A DNA stretch of 64,000 bases from Metabacillus schmidteae (GCF_903166545.1 NZ_CAESCH010000001.1:3228001-3292000), one strand, 5' to 3'; positions 26,118 to 34,575 are shown, numbered from the stretch's first letter. Numbers and translations are program-made. The notes: generated by a model from the letters alone, not told the origin.

Positions 26118-26972
26118 CTACTTTCTTTTCCGGTAGTGTAATGGAGCATATCCTGTAACTGATTTGAATACCCTTCCAAAATGAGTAATACTTCGGAAAC
26201 CTACTTTTTTATATATGAAGTTGACTTTCATGGTAGACTGCTCCAGAAGTTTTTTAGCTTCTTTGATTCTTACGCTGTTGAGATATTCAATAAATGTAAA
26301 GCCTGTTGCTTCTTTAAAGAATCGGCTTAAATAGTAGGGACTTACGTAGAATTTATCTGCTAGTAAATTGAGTGATAAATCATTCATATAATGGTTGTTT
26401 ATATAACGGACAACCTCTGAAATTCTTTCATGCATTGGACTTGGAAATTCTAATGACTGTATTCTGTTTTGTTTGATATGCCGGCAACATATTATGAGCA
26501 GCTGCTGCACTAATGTTTGAGCATACATCTCGAAGCCCTGCATTTTATCCTGAATTTCCTGAATGATATTATTCGAGAGTGCTTCAATCAATATCCGCTC
26601 TTGAAGTGAACATCTCAAAATCATGTACTCCTGCTCGAATAGTGGCTGAAAAATTCCCCTATTAGACTGGTCACAGGATCCCATGCAGCTTTCATGGATG
26701 TTGACAATAAACCGCTCATGCTTTGGCAATTCTGTATTCGTCGTTCGATGAAGTATATTAGGAGAAATAATAATAACATCCCCTTCTTTTACAACAAACG
26801 TCCGATCCTTTATAAAAAATTCCCGTGTACCTGACATTAAGTAATATACTTCAAATGTACTGTGAAAATGATTTGTTGGCATATGATGACTAAGTGCTTC
26901 TCGGTATGACACTGTGAAGGTTTCCTCATCATTTTTGTATAAAATATTCTTCAGAAGATACCCCTCCTTCAT
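26118..26972 (-). CDS. AraC family transcriptional regulator with cupin sensor
   Basis: 284-residue regulator. The N-terminal cupin (about 20-110; HFHSTFEVYYLMSG, VKEGDVIIISPN) binds a ligand, and the C-terminal AraC domain has two helix-turn-helices (LSLNLLADKFYVSPYYLSRFFKEATG and the KVGFRSITHFGRVFKSVTGYAP signature). It lies between the divergent GH105 gene and the kinase/GH4 operon, so it probably activates both in response to a sugar. AAGGAGGGG lies inside codons 2-4 after the ATG at 26972, so initiation at the CTG at 26954 is possible. Confidence 0.85.
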   Translation of the reverse strand: MKEGYLLKNILYKNDEETFTVSYREALSHHMPTNHFHSTFEVYYLMSGTREFFIKDRTFVVKEGDVIIISPNILHRTTNTELPKHERFIVNIHESCMGSCDQSNRGIFQPLFEQEYMILRCSLQERILIEALSNNIIQEIQDKMQGFEMYAQTLVQQLLIICCRHIKQNRIQSLEFPSPMHERISEVVRYINNHYMNDLSLNLLADKFYVSPYYLSRFFKEATGFTFIEYLNSVRIKEAKKLLEQSTMKVNFIYKKVGFRSITHFGRVFKSVTGYAPLHYRKRK

Positions 26973-26997
26973 AACCCAATTTTTTATTTAGTTTTAT

Positions 26998-27037
26998 ATT
27001 ACCGCAAGATATGAGTGATTTTAATGAATTACTGCAA
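26998..27037. promoter_or_regulatory. Direct-repeat operator candidate for the AraC regulator
   Basis: ATTACCGCAA at 26998-27007 and ATTACTGCAA at 27028-27037 repeat in the same orientation exactly 30 bases apart, about three helical turns. They lie in the divergent promoter region. AraC proteins typically bind such direct repeats. Confidence 0.5.
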
Positions 27038-27095
27038 AAAATGTACATTTCATTGTGCTACTCTAGTTTTAAACAAATGAAGGAGGAAGATTACT

Positions 27096-28223
27096 ATGAG
27101 TTTTTCTGAATCTAGTACATATAAAACATCAAAGGAAACGCTTACTCCACTTGAATGGGCTGAAAAAGCTTGTGAGACGTTAATGGCAAAATTTGAACCG
27201 GAATTGTTGCCGCCGGAACGATTTCATTATCATCAAGGTGTTTTTCTATCTGGCATGGAAAAATGCTGGAGGCAAACGAACAAAAGTAAATACTATGAAT
27301 ATATGAAAAAATGGGTAGATAGCCATATTCTTGCTGATGGTACCGTATTGAAATTTAACTCAAACGAACTCGATGATATACAACCAGGTGTGCTTCTTTT
27401 TACCCTCTATGAGCAAACAGGAGATGAACGCTATAAAAAAGCATTATTCAACCTGGTTCCTTTGTTAAAATCATGGAAGACGAATCCATCAGGAGGATTC
27501 TGGCATAAAGAGCATTACCCAAATCAAATGTGGCTCGATGGTTTATACATGGCAGGACCTATTGCCGTTCAATTCGGTAAAACCTTCGATCAAAGTGACT
27601 ATTTCGATATGATGACCTATCAAGCAATACTCATGGAAAAGCATACAAAAGATCCGGATACAGGTTTGTTATATCATGGCTGGGATGAAACGAAAGCGGC
27701 AAATTGGGCAGATCCTATCACTGGAATGGCACCTGAGTTCTGGGGCCGTGCAATCGGCTGGTACCCTGTAGCCTTATTGGAAATGTTTGATTATCTTCCT
27801 GAGGATCATAAAGATAAACCAAAGCTGATAAGTATCCTTCAGGACCTGCTTATAGCGTTAACCAAATACCAAGATCCTGCAACTGGCTTATGGTATCAAG
27901 TAGTTGACAAAGGACACCTTTCTGATAATTGGTTGGAAAACTCTTGCACATCCTTATATGTTCAAGCTATTGCGAAAGCGGTTCGTTTAGGTTATCTTGA
28001 CAGCAAATATATGGAATATGCTCAGAAAGGGTATCAAGGTGTGATTGATACGCTGAACTACGATAATAATGGAAACGTACTCATTGGCAATATCTGCATA
28101 GGTACCGGGATTGGTGATTACGCTCATTATATTGCACGACCTACGAGCGAGAATGACCTTCACGGAGCAGGAGCGTTTATTCTTATGTGTGTGGAAATGA
28201 GCAAAGCACAAAACAAGATATAA
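27096..28223 (+). CDS. Glycoside hydrolase family 105 (unsaturated glucuronyl/galacturonyl hydrolase type)
   Basis: 375-residue cytoplasmic enzyme of the YteR/YesR family with an (alpha/alpha)6 barrel. Conserved blocks include HYHQGVFLSGMEKCW, LDDIQPGVLLF, MWLDGLYMAGP (catalytic Asp region), FWGRAIGWYPVALLEM, NWLENSCTSLYVQAIAKAV and the C-terminal RPTSENDLHGAGAFILM. Family members hydrate and release unsaturated uronic acids left by polysaccharide lyases. It is read divergently from the AraC regulator. GGAGGAAG precedes the ATG. Presence beside a GH4/kinase operon suggests a plant or microbial heteroglycan as source. No lyase or transporter is in the window. Confidence 0.88.
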   Translation: MSFSESSTYKTSKETLTPLEWAEKACETLMAKFEPELLPPERFHYHQGVFLSGMEKCWRQTNKSKYYEYMKKWVDSHILADGTVLKFNSNELDDIQPGVLLFTLYEQTGDERYKKALFNLVPLLKSWKTNPSGGFWHKEHYPNQMWLDGLYMAGPIAVQFGKTFDQSDYFDMMTYQAILMEKHTKDPDTGLLYHGWDETKAANWADPITGMAPEFWGRAIGWYPVALLEMFDYLPEDHKDKPKLISILQDLLIALTKYQDPATGLWYQVVDKGHLSDNWLENSCTSLYVQAIAKAVRLGYLDSKYMEYAQKGYQGVIDTLNYDNNGNVLIGNICIGTGIGDYAHYIARPTSENDLHGAGAFILMCVEMSKAQNKI

Positions 28224-28230
28224 AAAATAA

Positions 28231-28440
28231 AAAAACAGAGGCATAAGCCTCTGTTCAGACTGTTGACAAACGCTCGCTTTCTTCGTTACTCACCTTGCTG
28301 CGGTGCTCATTACCAACCCCGGTAACTCCGCTCCTCACAAGGCTTCGTGCCTCGAAAGCAAGCGTTAGCAATCAGTCTGAAGGGCTAGCGATTTTTACTT
28401 TGTCTACAAACTGAACAGAGGCATAAGCCTCTGTTTTTTA
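28231..28440. terminator. Bidirectional terminator split by an inserted palindromic element
   Basis: The hairpin AACAGAGGCATAAGCCTCTG plus TT occurs twice as an exact 22-base direct repeat (28234-28255 and 28414-28435). The left copy has T on the minus side and the right copy T on the plus side. A single bidirectional terminator between convergent GH105 and catalase genes seems to have been duplicated around the insertion. Confidence 0.75.
28254..28413. mobile_element. MITE-like palindromic element, about 158 bp
   Basis: Non-coding DNA between the two terminator copies. Ends carry inverted pairs TTCAG/CTGAA. Inner arms are TTCAGACTG/CAGTCTGAA and AACGCTCGCTTTC/GAAAGCAAGCGTT with one mismatch. 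Its centre is more G+C-rich than the surroundings. No transposase is encoded. Confidence 0.6.
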
Positions 28441-28453
28441 GATGTATCCACTT

Positions 28454-30511
28454 TTATTTCCTTTCCCAAAACCGCTTCTTCGCAATAGCTTTGACAAAAT
28501 CGTCACCAAAGTTCTTGTTTGTTCTGGCAAAGAATACTCCTGCTAAATTATTTTGCTCTGATGGTTGAATAAACGCCTCCCCTGTCGTTGCAATACCAAT
28601 TGGTTTAAAGTGCTTATATGTTCCGTGAATAAATTGAGTAACTTTACTATTGAAAAATCGTTGATTGTCAGTTTGCCCCCCAACAACATATAGCGAGTCA
28701 TGAAGAACATCGTGTGTTGAAAGAAATGTTTTCGTGACTGCTATTTTGGTACCATCTGCTCCAGTTACAGTCCCAAGCTGTTCACTAACCGTTTCAATAA
28801 ACACACCATGTTGACGGAGAATTTCAAAAACATTCAAAACTTCTTTGTCATTAAACCCATTTCCGATCAAAACACCTACTGTTAATGTATGTGGATAGTG
28901 AGGAGTATTCTCCTGACTAAGTGCAGGTGAAGAGGCTGTAACGGGCACATGATCTCCTTTTGGAGGATTTACCCCAACATTTTCAGCAATTGTCTTCGCC
29001 ATTTCTTTATCAACATTTACGTACATATCGACAACTTGCTGACGTACAGACTTGTTTTTTACACTAGCAAGTTCAAAGCTAAAAGCATCAATAATGTGCA
29101 TTTTCTCAACAGGAGACATGCTGTTCCAGAATAATCTTGCATGGGAGAAGAAATCTTTGAAAGAGTCACTACTTGCTTTTACCTTGAAACCTTCTACTTT
29201 CTCTGAATAGTGCTCATATCCGCCTTTATCCGGACTGGTTGGACCTGGTGTGTTGTTGGCAATAGAATTCCTATAATAGTTGACTTGATCCACATCAATT
29301 CGAGTTCTGTTAAATCCTTGTCTCTGGTTATTATGAAATGGACAAAGGGATTGGTTGATCGGGAGCTCCTGGTAATTTGGTCCGCCAAGCCGGTGCAGCT
29401 GTGTCACTTTATACGTGAATGTTCGACCTTGTAGGATCGGATCATCTGTAAAAGCAATTCCCGGTACTACATTTGTCACATCAAATGCAACTTGCTCTGT
29501 TTCAGCAAAAAAATTATCGACATTTTTATTCAAAGTCATCTTGCCAATTATGTCTACTGGAACAATTTCCTCTGGCCAAAGCTTTGTAGGATCTAGCACA
29601 TCAAACTCGAATTTGTGTTCATCCTGTTCCTCAATCATTTGGACTCCCAATTCAAAAACAGGATATGCTCCCCGATCTATAGCATCCCATAAATCCCGTC
29701 GGTGGAAATCCGGGTCCACTCCACCAATTATTTGTGCCTGCTCCATATCTAATGAATGGACACCAAGAATCGGCTTCCAATGAAACTTAACAAAAGTTCC
29801 TTTTCCTTCTTCGTTTACAAATCGAAATGTGTTAATTGCAAAACCTTCCATCATCCTCCAGCTTCGTGGAATAGCTCGATCTGACATCGCCCACATCACA
29901 AAATGAGCGGATTCCTGATTATTTGCAACAAAATCCCAAAAATTATCATGCGCTGCAGATGCAGTTGGCATTTCATTATGTGGTTCAGGTTTAAGTGCAT
30001 GCTGAGAATCAACAAATTTAAACGCATCAAAAAGAACGAAAATAGGAAATTGGAGGCCTAATAGATCATAATTTCCCTCTTCCGTGTAAAACTTGACAGC
30101 AAAGCCTCTTATATCACGCGCTGTGTCCATTGAGCCTCTCCCACCCTGTACGGTTGAAAACCGAACAAAAACAGGTGTAGAAAGTCCAGGTTCTTGTAAG
30201 AAACCTGCCCTTGTATACTTTTTCATCGATTTATAGCATACAAATTCACCATGAGCCCCTGCACCCCTTGCATGAACAACTCTCTCTGGTATACGCTCCT
30301 GGTCAAAATGCATTTGCTTTTGAAAAAAATGAAAATCCTGCATTAATACCGGACCACGTTCTCCAGCCTTTAAGGTCCTATCATTATTTGCGACCTTAAG
30401 TCCTTCATTGGTCGTTATACTCTTACCGGCATTTTTTATACGATATTTATCAAGCTGTTCACTCTTCTTATTTTGATTATCTTTCTTGTTGTTTCTAGAG
30501 GACTTATCCAT
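28454..30511 (-). CDS. Large-subunit catalase (HPII type) with altered active-site signatures
   Basis: 685-residue heme catalase of the KatE/HPII class: catalase core (about 45-530) plus a C-terminal flavodoxin/DJ-1-like domain (about 545-685). Overall similarity to E. coli HPII is high. The distal His is in ERVVHARGAGAHG (His80) and the proximal heme-ligand Tyr367 in RTFTY. However, the universal GNNTP block reads GLQFP (152-156), so the residue aligned with the catalytic Asn is Leu. YxDT at the proximal site is YKVT, and FDHER is FDQER. It may be a low-activity or repurposed catalase. Good ribosome site GAGGCGGTG. Confidence 0.85.
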   Translation of the reverse strand: MDKSSRNNKKDNQNKKSEQLDKYRIKNAGKSITTNEGLKVANNDRTLKAGERGPVLMQDFHFFQKQMHFDQERIPERVVHARGAGAHGEFVCYKSMKKYTRAGFLQEPGLSTPVFVRFSTVQGGRGSMDTARDIRGFAVKFYTEEGNYDLLGLQFPIFVLFDAFKFVDSQHALKPEPHNEMPTASAAHDNFWDFVANNQESAHFVMWAMSDRAIPRSWRMMEGFAINTFRFVNEEGKGTFVKFHWKPILGVHSLDMEQAQIIGGVDPDFHRRDLWDAIDRGAYPVFELGVQMIEEQDEHKFEFDVLDPTKLWPEEIVPVDIIGKMTLNKNVDNFFAETEQVAFDVTNVVPGIAFTDDPILQGRTFTYKVTQLHRLGGPNYQELPINQSLCPFHNNQRQGFNRTRIDVDQVNYYRNSIANNTPGPTSPDKGGYEHYSEKVEGFKVKASSDSFKDFFSHARLFWNSMSPVEKMHIIDAFSFELASVKNKSVRQQVVDMYVNVDKEMAKTIAENVGVNPPKGDHVPVTASSPALSQENTPHYPHTLTVGVLIGNGFNDKEVLNVFEILRQHGVFIETVSEQLGTVTGADGTKIAVTKTFLSTHDVLHDSLYVVGGQTDNQRFFNSKVTQFIHGTYKHFKPIGIATTGEAFIQPSEQNNLAGVFFARTNKNFGDDFVKAIAKKRFWERK

Positions 30512-30610
30512 ATGTAATCACCGCCTCGGTAGTATTCAACCACTAATTTATATGTATTTCATTTGGTTATAGACCTCTTCCTACAATTTTAGAGAAACTC
30601 CATGAAAATA

Positions 30611-30660
30611 AAAAGGAACATTCCAACCAACACAAAATTGTGTGGTGAAATGTCCCTTTT
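30611..30660. terminator. Terminator after the coat-like gene pair
   Basis: Two-part stem GGGACATT..ACCACACAA with TTGTGTTGGT..AATGTTCC and T runs on the minus strand. Confidence 0.75.
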
Positions 30661-30670
30661 GACTGCTTTT

Positions 30671-30925
30671 TTAACTTCCTTGCTGAAATTGTTGCTTTAC
30701 TTCCATAACATCTTGTTGTTCAGCTTGTGAAGCTGGTTTGTAATAATTACGTTGAACAGCTGCTTGGTATACTTCCCATTGTTTTTGTTCATCACTATTA
30801 CGGATTTGGATTAACGTATCTCGTAATTGTTGATTGTTACATTGAGCAATAATTTGTGCATAGCTTGCCAGACTGGAGTTTAAATTTGATAAGTAATCTG
30901 AGACCATATCCTTTTCTTGTAGCAT
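30671..30925 (-). CDS. Spore coat protein, CotF-like
   Basis: 84-residue protein of the CotF/YraD-type spore coat group. The N-terminus LQEKDMVSDYLSNLNSSLASYA is the hallmark of the family's ferritin-like helix pair. The middle helix carries CNNQQLRDTL, and the tail is rich in Gln and Tyr (VYQAAVQRNYYKPASQAEQQ). Such proteins assemble in the spore coat. It lies 11 bases after the related gene upstream and shares a transcript. GGAGG precedes the ATG. Confidence 0.8.
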   Translation of the reverse strand: MLQEKDMVSDYLSNLNSSLASYAQIIAQCNNQQLRDTLIQIRNSDEQKQWEVYQAAVQRNYYKPASQAEQQDVMEVKQQFQQGS

Positions 30926-30936
30926 GATTTGTCCTC

Positions 30937-31119
30937 CTATCCTAAAAATGACATTAATTGTTGTTTTGTTTGTCTTGCACTGTTTGCGTGGTTTTGAAGC
31001 ATCGCTTTAATTTGTGGATCTTGACATTGCTGCGCATATGTATCAAGCTTTGTTGCACAAGTTTCATGTCCACCGATTAAGTGTCGAAGGTGTTGAAGCT
31101 CAAGTTCATTTAAATTCAC
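30937..31119 (-). CDS. Small coat-associated protein, YraG/YusN-like
   Basis: 60-residue helical protein that pairs with CotF-like genes in Bacilli. It reads NLNELELQHLRHLIGGHETCATKLDTY at first, with its His, Cys and acidic residues, then a second helix ending QTKQQLMSFLG. The start is the GTG at 31119 directly after AGGAGGGGAAAATC. The ORF is open 33 codons further, but that part lacks a ribosome site. The gene pair is probably expressed in the mother cell during sporulation, by family inference. Confidence 0.72.
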   Translation of the reverse strand: MNLNELELQHLRHLIGGHETCATKLDTYAQQCQDPQIKAMLQNHANSARQTKQQLMSFLG

Positions 31120-31208
31120 GATTTTCCCCTCCTTTCCTCTCTTATAATGTGTGCTTTTCTGTTCCTTTTCATGTAAAAATTGTTGTATTAGCATGATGTA
31201 TAATTCCA

Positions 31209-31237
31209 TTGTTTTCAAAAACTTTATATGATATAGT
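31209..31237 (+). promoter_or_regulatory. Promoter of the ROK-MFS operon
   Basis: TTGTTT, 17 bases, TATAGT on the plus strand, 42 bases before the coding start. The leader contains the palindrome at 31257. Confidence 0.45.
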
Positions 31238-31256
31238 AATCACGACTTATTAAAGA

Positions 31257-31268
31257 ACTTTATAAAGT
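31257..31268. promoter_or_regulatory. Candidate ROK repressor operator
   Basis: Perfect 12-base palindrome ACTTTATAAAGT just downstream of the promoter and 10 bases before the ROK gene. The position suits autoregulation. Confidence 0.35.
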
Positions 31269-31278
31269 AGTTAAAAAA

Positions 31279-32334
31279 GTGTTTAAGGTGTTGATGTTTG
31301 TGGATGAATTAATAGCTACTCCAAAAGCAATGAAAAAGATCATCCTCCGTGGTATTCGTAAAAATCTGTTAGAACTTGGAAGTGCAACAAAGCTTGAGCT
31401 AAGCAATATATTAGAAGTTAGTCTCCCGACAATAAGTAAATTTTTGGCGCAGATGGAGGAGGATGGCGAAATTCGAACAATCGGATTAGATGAGTCCAGT
31501 GGTGGACGACGAGCAAAAAGATTTACATACAATCCAGAGTATTCCTTAGGTCTTGCTATTTTTTTAGAGAAATCAGAAACGAATTATTCCATTTTTAATT
31601 GCATTGGAGAAATAAAAAAACAGGAAAAAGCACCGAGTGTATTAGTGGATGACGGATTACGTTTATTAACTACGTTCATTGAAGATTTAATAACCACCTA
31701 TCCAAAAATCAGTTCTATAGCCATTGGCGTTCCCGGGTCTGTTGAAAATGGAAAGATCTTTTATATACCTGGGTATGAGCAGTTTCAACATTTCGATTTA
31801 AAAGCGTATTTCGAGGAACATTTTTCTATACCTGTTGTGATTGAGAACGATATGAATGCTGCCGTTCTTGGATATCACAACACGAGAGGAATGAAAGACA
31901 ATCAATCACTAATATACTTGTATTCTGGTCAAAATGGTCCTGGTGCAGGGATTATGATTAATGGTGATGTGGTGCGTGGAAGTACATTTTTCTCTGGAGA
32001 AATTTCTTTTGTCCCAATGTACGATGACCGTAACTTTCGACAAGCTTTAGAAAATGGTAACGGCTCTAAAAAAATAGCAATCAATAAAGATGATGAAATG
32101 GACGCAATTAGTAGATTAATAGCCACATTTGTTGCGATCATTAATCCTAAAACGATCATTTTTTGTAACGATGAAATGGATGATATGAGTTTAGATAAAG
32201 TTGCCAAAGGCAGCTCTGAATACATTCCATCTGAACATGTTCCAAAACTTACTACGAGTAATTGGGAACAAGATTATTTAGACGGACTACAAAGTCTCGG
32301 ACTTGATCTAATGCTTAGTGGAACAACCATCTAA
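31279..32334 (+). CDS. ROK family transcriptional regulator
   Basis: 351-residue repressor. A winged-helix domain (about 20-80; SATKLELSNILEVSLPTISKFLAQMEEDGE) binds DNA and a ROK sugar-kinase-like domain follows (AIGVPGSVENGKIFYIPGY, IENDMNAAVLG, GAGIMINGDVVRGSTFFSGEISFVP). The zinc-binding CxCGxxGC segment of typical ROK proteins is absent. Start codon uncertain: GTG at 31279 is open, and ATG 31294 is an alternative. It shares an operon with the MFS transporter 24 bases downstream, so it probably controls uptake of a sugar. Confidence 0.8.
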   Translation: MFKVLMFVDELIATPKAMKKIILRGIRKNLLELGSATKLELSNILEVSLPTISKFLAQMEEDGEIRTIGLDESSGGRRAKRFTYNPEYSLGLAIFLEKSETNYSIFNCIGEIKKQEKAPSVLVDDGLRLLTTFIEDLITTYPKISSIAIGVPGSVENGKIFYIPGYEQFQHFDLKAYFEEHFSIPVVIENDMNAAVLGYHNTRGMKDNQSLIYLYSGQNGPGAGIMINGDVVRGSTFFSGEISFVPMYDDRNFRQALENGNGSKKIAINKDDEMDAISRLIATFVAIINPKTIIFCNDEMDDMSLDKVAKGSSEYIPSEHVPKLTTSNWEQDYLDGLQSLGLDLMLSGTTI

Positions 32335-32358
32335 AATATAGAAAGTCGAGGGTTATTT

Positions 32359-33588
32359 ATGGCAACATTCCTTTTAGTCATCATTTATTTGGCTTTTATA
32401 AGCTTAGGTCTACCTGACTCTTTGTTGGGAGTAGCGTGGCCTGTTATGCAAACGGACTTCAATGCCCCACTTGAGACTGCTGGATACCTTTATATGGCAA
32501 TTGCCGGATGTACCATTATATCCAGCATTGTTAGTGGAAGATTACTTAAACGATTTGGAACAGGCAATGTTACATTTGTCAGTTGTCTCATGACTGCATG
32601 TGCATTGCTCGGATTTCACTTTTCTCCATCCGTTATTTGGTTATTTCTATGTACGATTCCTCTTGGATTAGGTGCAGGAGCAGTTGATGCGGGATTAAAC
32701 GATTATGTCGCAACACATTACAAAGCACATCATATGAGTTGGTTACATAGTTTTTGGGGAGTTGGAGCTACTCTTGGTCCTATCTTAATGGCTCAGTTCA
32801 TTTCAGGACAACATTCTTGGAAAAATGGCTATCTTACCATTGCAGGTATTCAATTTCTATTAGTCATCATCCTTTTACTTACTTTACCATTGTGGGGCAA
32901 AGTTACTAAAAGTCGTTCTGCCGCCTTAAGCGAAGAGCCAGTAGATACAACAGATTTTTCAAAACAACATGAGGAAAATGAAAAAATAAAACCCTTACAA
33001 ATTAAAGGTGTTAAACTAGCCTTACTATCTTTTCTGTTTTATTGTGCGGTTGAAGCCACAATGGGTCTTTGGGGAAGTAGTTTTTTGGTAGAAGTAAAAG
33101 AGTTACCGGCTGGGGTTGCTGCACAATGGGTTTCCCTTTATTACGGAGGAATTACAGTTGGAAGATTTATTACTGGTTTTATTACCTTTAAAATGAATAA
33201 TCTAACTCTTATTCGAACAGGTCAATTACTAGCACTTGCAGGTGCCGCCCTTCTTTTTCTGCCATTACCATCCATTTTCTCGCTTATAGGATTTATTATG
33301 GTGGGCTTAGGATTAGCCCCAATATTTCCTTGTATGCTGCATGAAACACCTGCTCGTTTTGGCAAGAAGCATTCCCAAACGATTATGGGCTATCAAATGG
33401 CTATTGCTTATACAGGCAGTACATTTATGCCTCCACTTATTGGTTTCATTGCGGCGCAATCGACTATCGGGATCTTCCCTGTTTGTATTGTCGGTTTTGT
33501 AGTCGTTATGTTTTTATGTTCTGAGAAATTGAATCACTCACTTAAAAAGACATTAGTAATTACAAAAAGTACTAACTCGACAATTTGA
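32359..33588 (+). CDS. MFS transporter, FucP/GlcP-like
   Basis: 409-residue major facilitator with 12 hydrophobic spans and a charged central loop (about residues 190-220, SEEPVDTTDFSKQHEENEK). The N-terminal ISLGLPDSLLGVAWP and the loop GAGAVDAGLNDYVATHY followed by SWLHSFWGVGATLGP are typical of the FHS/GlcP sugar-symporter branch. It lies behind a ROK repressor, which supports sugar uptake or export. GAGGG precedes the ATG and a terminator follows. The substrate is not known. Confidence 0.83.
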   Translation: MATFLLVIIYLAFISLGLPDSLLGVAWPVMQTDFNAPLETAGYLYMAIAGCTIISSIVSGRLLKRFGTGNVTFVSCLMTACALLGFHFSPSVIWLFLCTIPLGLGAGAVDAGLNDYVATHYKAHHMSWLHSFWGVGATLGPILMAQFISGQHSWKNGYLTIAGIQFLLVIILLLTLPLWGKVTKSRSAALSEEPVDTTDFSKQHEENEKIKPLQIKGVKLALLSFLFYCAVEATMGLWGSSFLVEVKELPAGVAAQWVSLYYGGITVGRFITGFITFKMNNLTLIRTGQLLALAGAALLFLPLPSIFSLIGFIMVGLGLAPIFPCMLHETPARFGKKHSQTIMGYQMAIAYTGSTFMPPLIGFIAAQSTIGIFPVCIVGFVVVMFLCSEKLNHSLKKTLVITKSTNSTI

Positions 33589-33606
33589 TGTTTCAACATG
33601 ATTAAG

Positions 33607-33645
33607 ATGAACCTCAATTCCCTTGAATCCTGAGGTTCATTTATC
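33607..33645 (+). terminator. Terminator of the ROK-MFS operon
   Basis: Perfect ten-base stem ATGAACCTCA/TGAGGTTCAT with a 14-base loop, then T-rich DNA on the plus strand. Confidence 0.75.
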
Positions 33646-33852
33646 TCTCTTCTTGATTTATTATTCACAATCAGTACTTCCCAATGTTGTTCATTTTCAC
33701 GAATAATCAAATACACCACTTATTATGCTCAAATATATTTGATCTTTTCCAAGTTTTCAATAAACGTGTTCAGGGCATTCCTCCTTTTGACTTAACATTT
33801 TTCTAACAGGACTGACATAGGATATATCAATTACCTTATCGGAGGAAGATCT

Positions 33853-34575
33853 ATGTCCCTATTACCTATCCTTATTTCCTCACTTTGTACAAGCATTGGA
33901 GCAATTCCCGTACTATTTATAAAAAACCTATCTCATAAAGGAAAAGATGTAACATTAGCTTTTACAGCGGGTATCATGGTTGCCGCTTCATCCTATGGAT
34001 TGATTCCGTCTGCCTTAAAACTCTCAAGTTTGACGACTCTGGTTATCGGGATATTAATCGGTACGTTTGTTCTTACATTAATAGAAAGTATCATTCCTCA
34101 CACTGACCTGGATCACACCAATCATTCGGTAGGACATGCTCATGTGATGTTGTTTATGATCGCTATGTCCATTCATAATTTTCCTGAAGGACTCTCTGTA
34201 GGGATTTCGAATGTGGGTCATAACCTGGAGGTTGGTTCTCTCGTTGCCTTTGCCATTGGATTACAAAACATACCCGAAGGCTTTTTGGTTGCTTTATTCT
34301 TAGTTACGCAGGGAATTAGTCGATTGAAGGCAATCTTGTACTCAGCTGTAACGGGCTTAATCGAATTATTTGCGGGAATCATTGGACATTTATTTGGTGA
34401 ATTCTTTCAGCCTATTGTTCCATATGGATTGGCTTTCGCTGCTGGTTCCATGTTATTTGTTGTCTATAAGGAATTAATTCCCGAAAGTCACGGGGATGGT
34501 CATGAAAGAGCTTCTACAATTACCTTTATCTTTGGATTTATTACGATGATATGTTTAACAGAGTTTTTTAGATGA
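33853..34575 (+). CDS. ZIP family metal transporter
   Basis: 240-residue ZIP transporter with eight hydrophobic spans. Span IV carries HNFPEG and span V QNIPEG, the intramembrane metal-binding motifs of the GufA/ZupT branch. A His-rich loop (HTDLDHTNHSVGHAH) links spans III and IV. It should import zinc or another divalent metal into the cytoplasm. GGAGGAAG precedes the ATG. Single gene with its own terminator. No Zur-like box was recognised upstream. Confidence 0.87.
   Translation: MSLLPILISSLCTSIGAIPVLFIKNLSHKGKDVTLAFTAGIMVAASSYGLIPSALKLSSLTTLVIGILIGTFVLTLIESIIPHTDLDHTNHSVGHAHVMLFMIAMSIHNFPEGLSVGISNVGHNLEVGSLVAFAIGLQNIPEGFLVALFLVTQGISRLKAILYSAVTGLIELFAGIIGHLFGEFFQPIVPYGLAFAAGSMLFVVYKELIPESHGDGHERASTITFIFGFITMICLTEFFR

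Noticed and set aside
27133..27146. CcpA cre-like sequence AGGAAACGCTTACT just inside the GH105 gene
   Set aside because: Three mismatches to the consensus; plausible as a roadblock site but not strong enough to list.
29415..29783. Plus-strand 122-codon ORF opposite the catalase
   Set aside because: Antisense to the conserved catalase core; no start context or domain.
33534..33719. 61-codon minus-strand ORF after the MFS gene
   Set aside because: Covers the MFS terminator and has no ribosome site or recognisable content.
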